A stretch of 5,076 nt of DNA from Collinsella aerofaciens (GTDB taxonomy: Bacteria; Actinomycetota; Coriobacteriia; Coriobacteriales; Coriobacteriaceae): NCBI GenBank assembly GCA_021641225.1, contig JAJWXI010000131.1:1-5076 (forward strand), in the 5' to 3' direction. Position 1 is the stretch's first letter, and each line of letters opens with the position of its first letter. Of the stretch, positions 4,962 to 5,076 are shown one piece after another. Under the pieces are notes generated by a model, which was given only the letters and a program-made list of their open reading frames with translations, made no database searches and was not told where the DNA came from. The translations under genes were made by a program, and so were the position numbers.

Positions 4962-5076
4962 TTAGTGGCGAGGGCGGTGGCGGAGCTTGTCGATGGTGGC
5001 GTCGGTGCTGCGGCTGCGGGCGTCGGTGGCGCGTTCGCGGGCTTCGGCAGCGTTGATGCGTTTGCGACGGTAATCG
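4962..5076 (-). CDS. C-terminal end of an unrecognised minus-strand gene (5' end outside window)
   Basis: The last 37 codons and a TAA stop (4962-4964) are visible: DYRRKRINAAEARERATDAR followed by SRSTDATIDKLRHRPRH. The tail is highly charged, Arg/Ala-rich and probably helical. Nearly every codon ends in C, a strong wobble bias that marks this as the true frame among the overlapping open frames. Such tails occur on DNA-binding and membrane-associated proteins alike, so no function is proposed. The hairpin at 4850-4916 probably ends its transcript. Confidence 0.6.
   Translation of the reverse strand, partial: DYRRKRINAAEARERATDARSRSTDATIDKLRHRPRH

Noticed and set aside
4926..5076. Plus-strand ORF starting ATGGGGCTG after AGGAGG
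   Set aside because: The spacing from AGGAGG to ATG is only two bases, the translation is low-complexity Ala/Gly/Val, and the overlapping minus frame has much stronger wobble-C bias.

Overview
The window is high-GC bacterial DNA and most resembles a gut actinobacterium of the class Coriobacteriia, plausibly Collinsella. That is an inference from four things: GC-rich wobble positions, a sortase-anchored multi-domain surface protein with an LAxTG-type signal, tRNA genes with encoded CCA, and a solitary AbiEi-like protein of an actinobacterial type. No 16S gene or other decisive marker is present, so the genus is tentative.

Layout. Positions 2-1732 (+) hold the C-terminal 576 residues of a large wall-anchored surface protein: a bacterial repeat domain, an Ig-like domain, a putative-Ig (He_PIG-like) domain, two MBG-like domains, an acidic Pro/Asp linker and a LADTG sorting signal. 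A strong intrinsic terminator (1798-1827) closes it. Positions 1851-3209 (+) encode BrnQ, a branched-chain amino acid carrier. A near-consensus promoter (3221-3249) follows 11 bases after brnQ and drives tRNA-Pro(TGG) and tRNA-Gly(TCC), which end at a 15-bp hairpin terminator (3469-3504).

Positions 3523 to about 4931 look like an accessory cassette. A lone minus-strand gene (3669-4676) encodes a 335-aa protein with an AbiEi-like N-terminal half and a C-terminal half resembling the PD-(D/E)XK nuclease fold. Two copies of the same long palindrome bracket it (cores 3539-3605 and 4850-4916). Each core has identical 22-bp arms and a 23-nt centre of different sequence. Flank similarity (CAACT-Y-AGGAGG-K-GATG) indicates the copies lie in inverted orientation, both pointing away from the gene. 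The gene differs in base composition from brnQ: one sampled 60-base line is about 53% GC against 70% in brnQ. It has a candidate promoter sharing a symmetric -10 with an opposing promoter. A possible C-terminal gene remnant (3607-3684, +) lies between the first palindrome and the gene's 3' end. The window closes with the last 37 codons of an unrecognised minus-strand gene (4962-5076), for which the second palindrome plus a T-run looks like the terminator.

The surface protein, transporter and tRNAs look like ordinary chromosomal genes in separate transcription units. The palindrome-bracketed nuclease-like gene is the part most worth following up. Nothing here proves mobility or a defence function.
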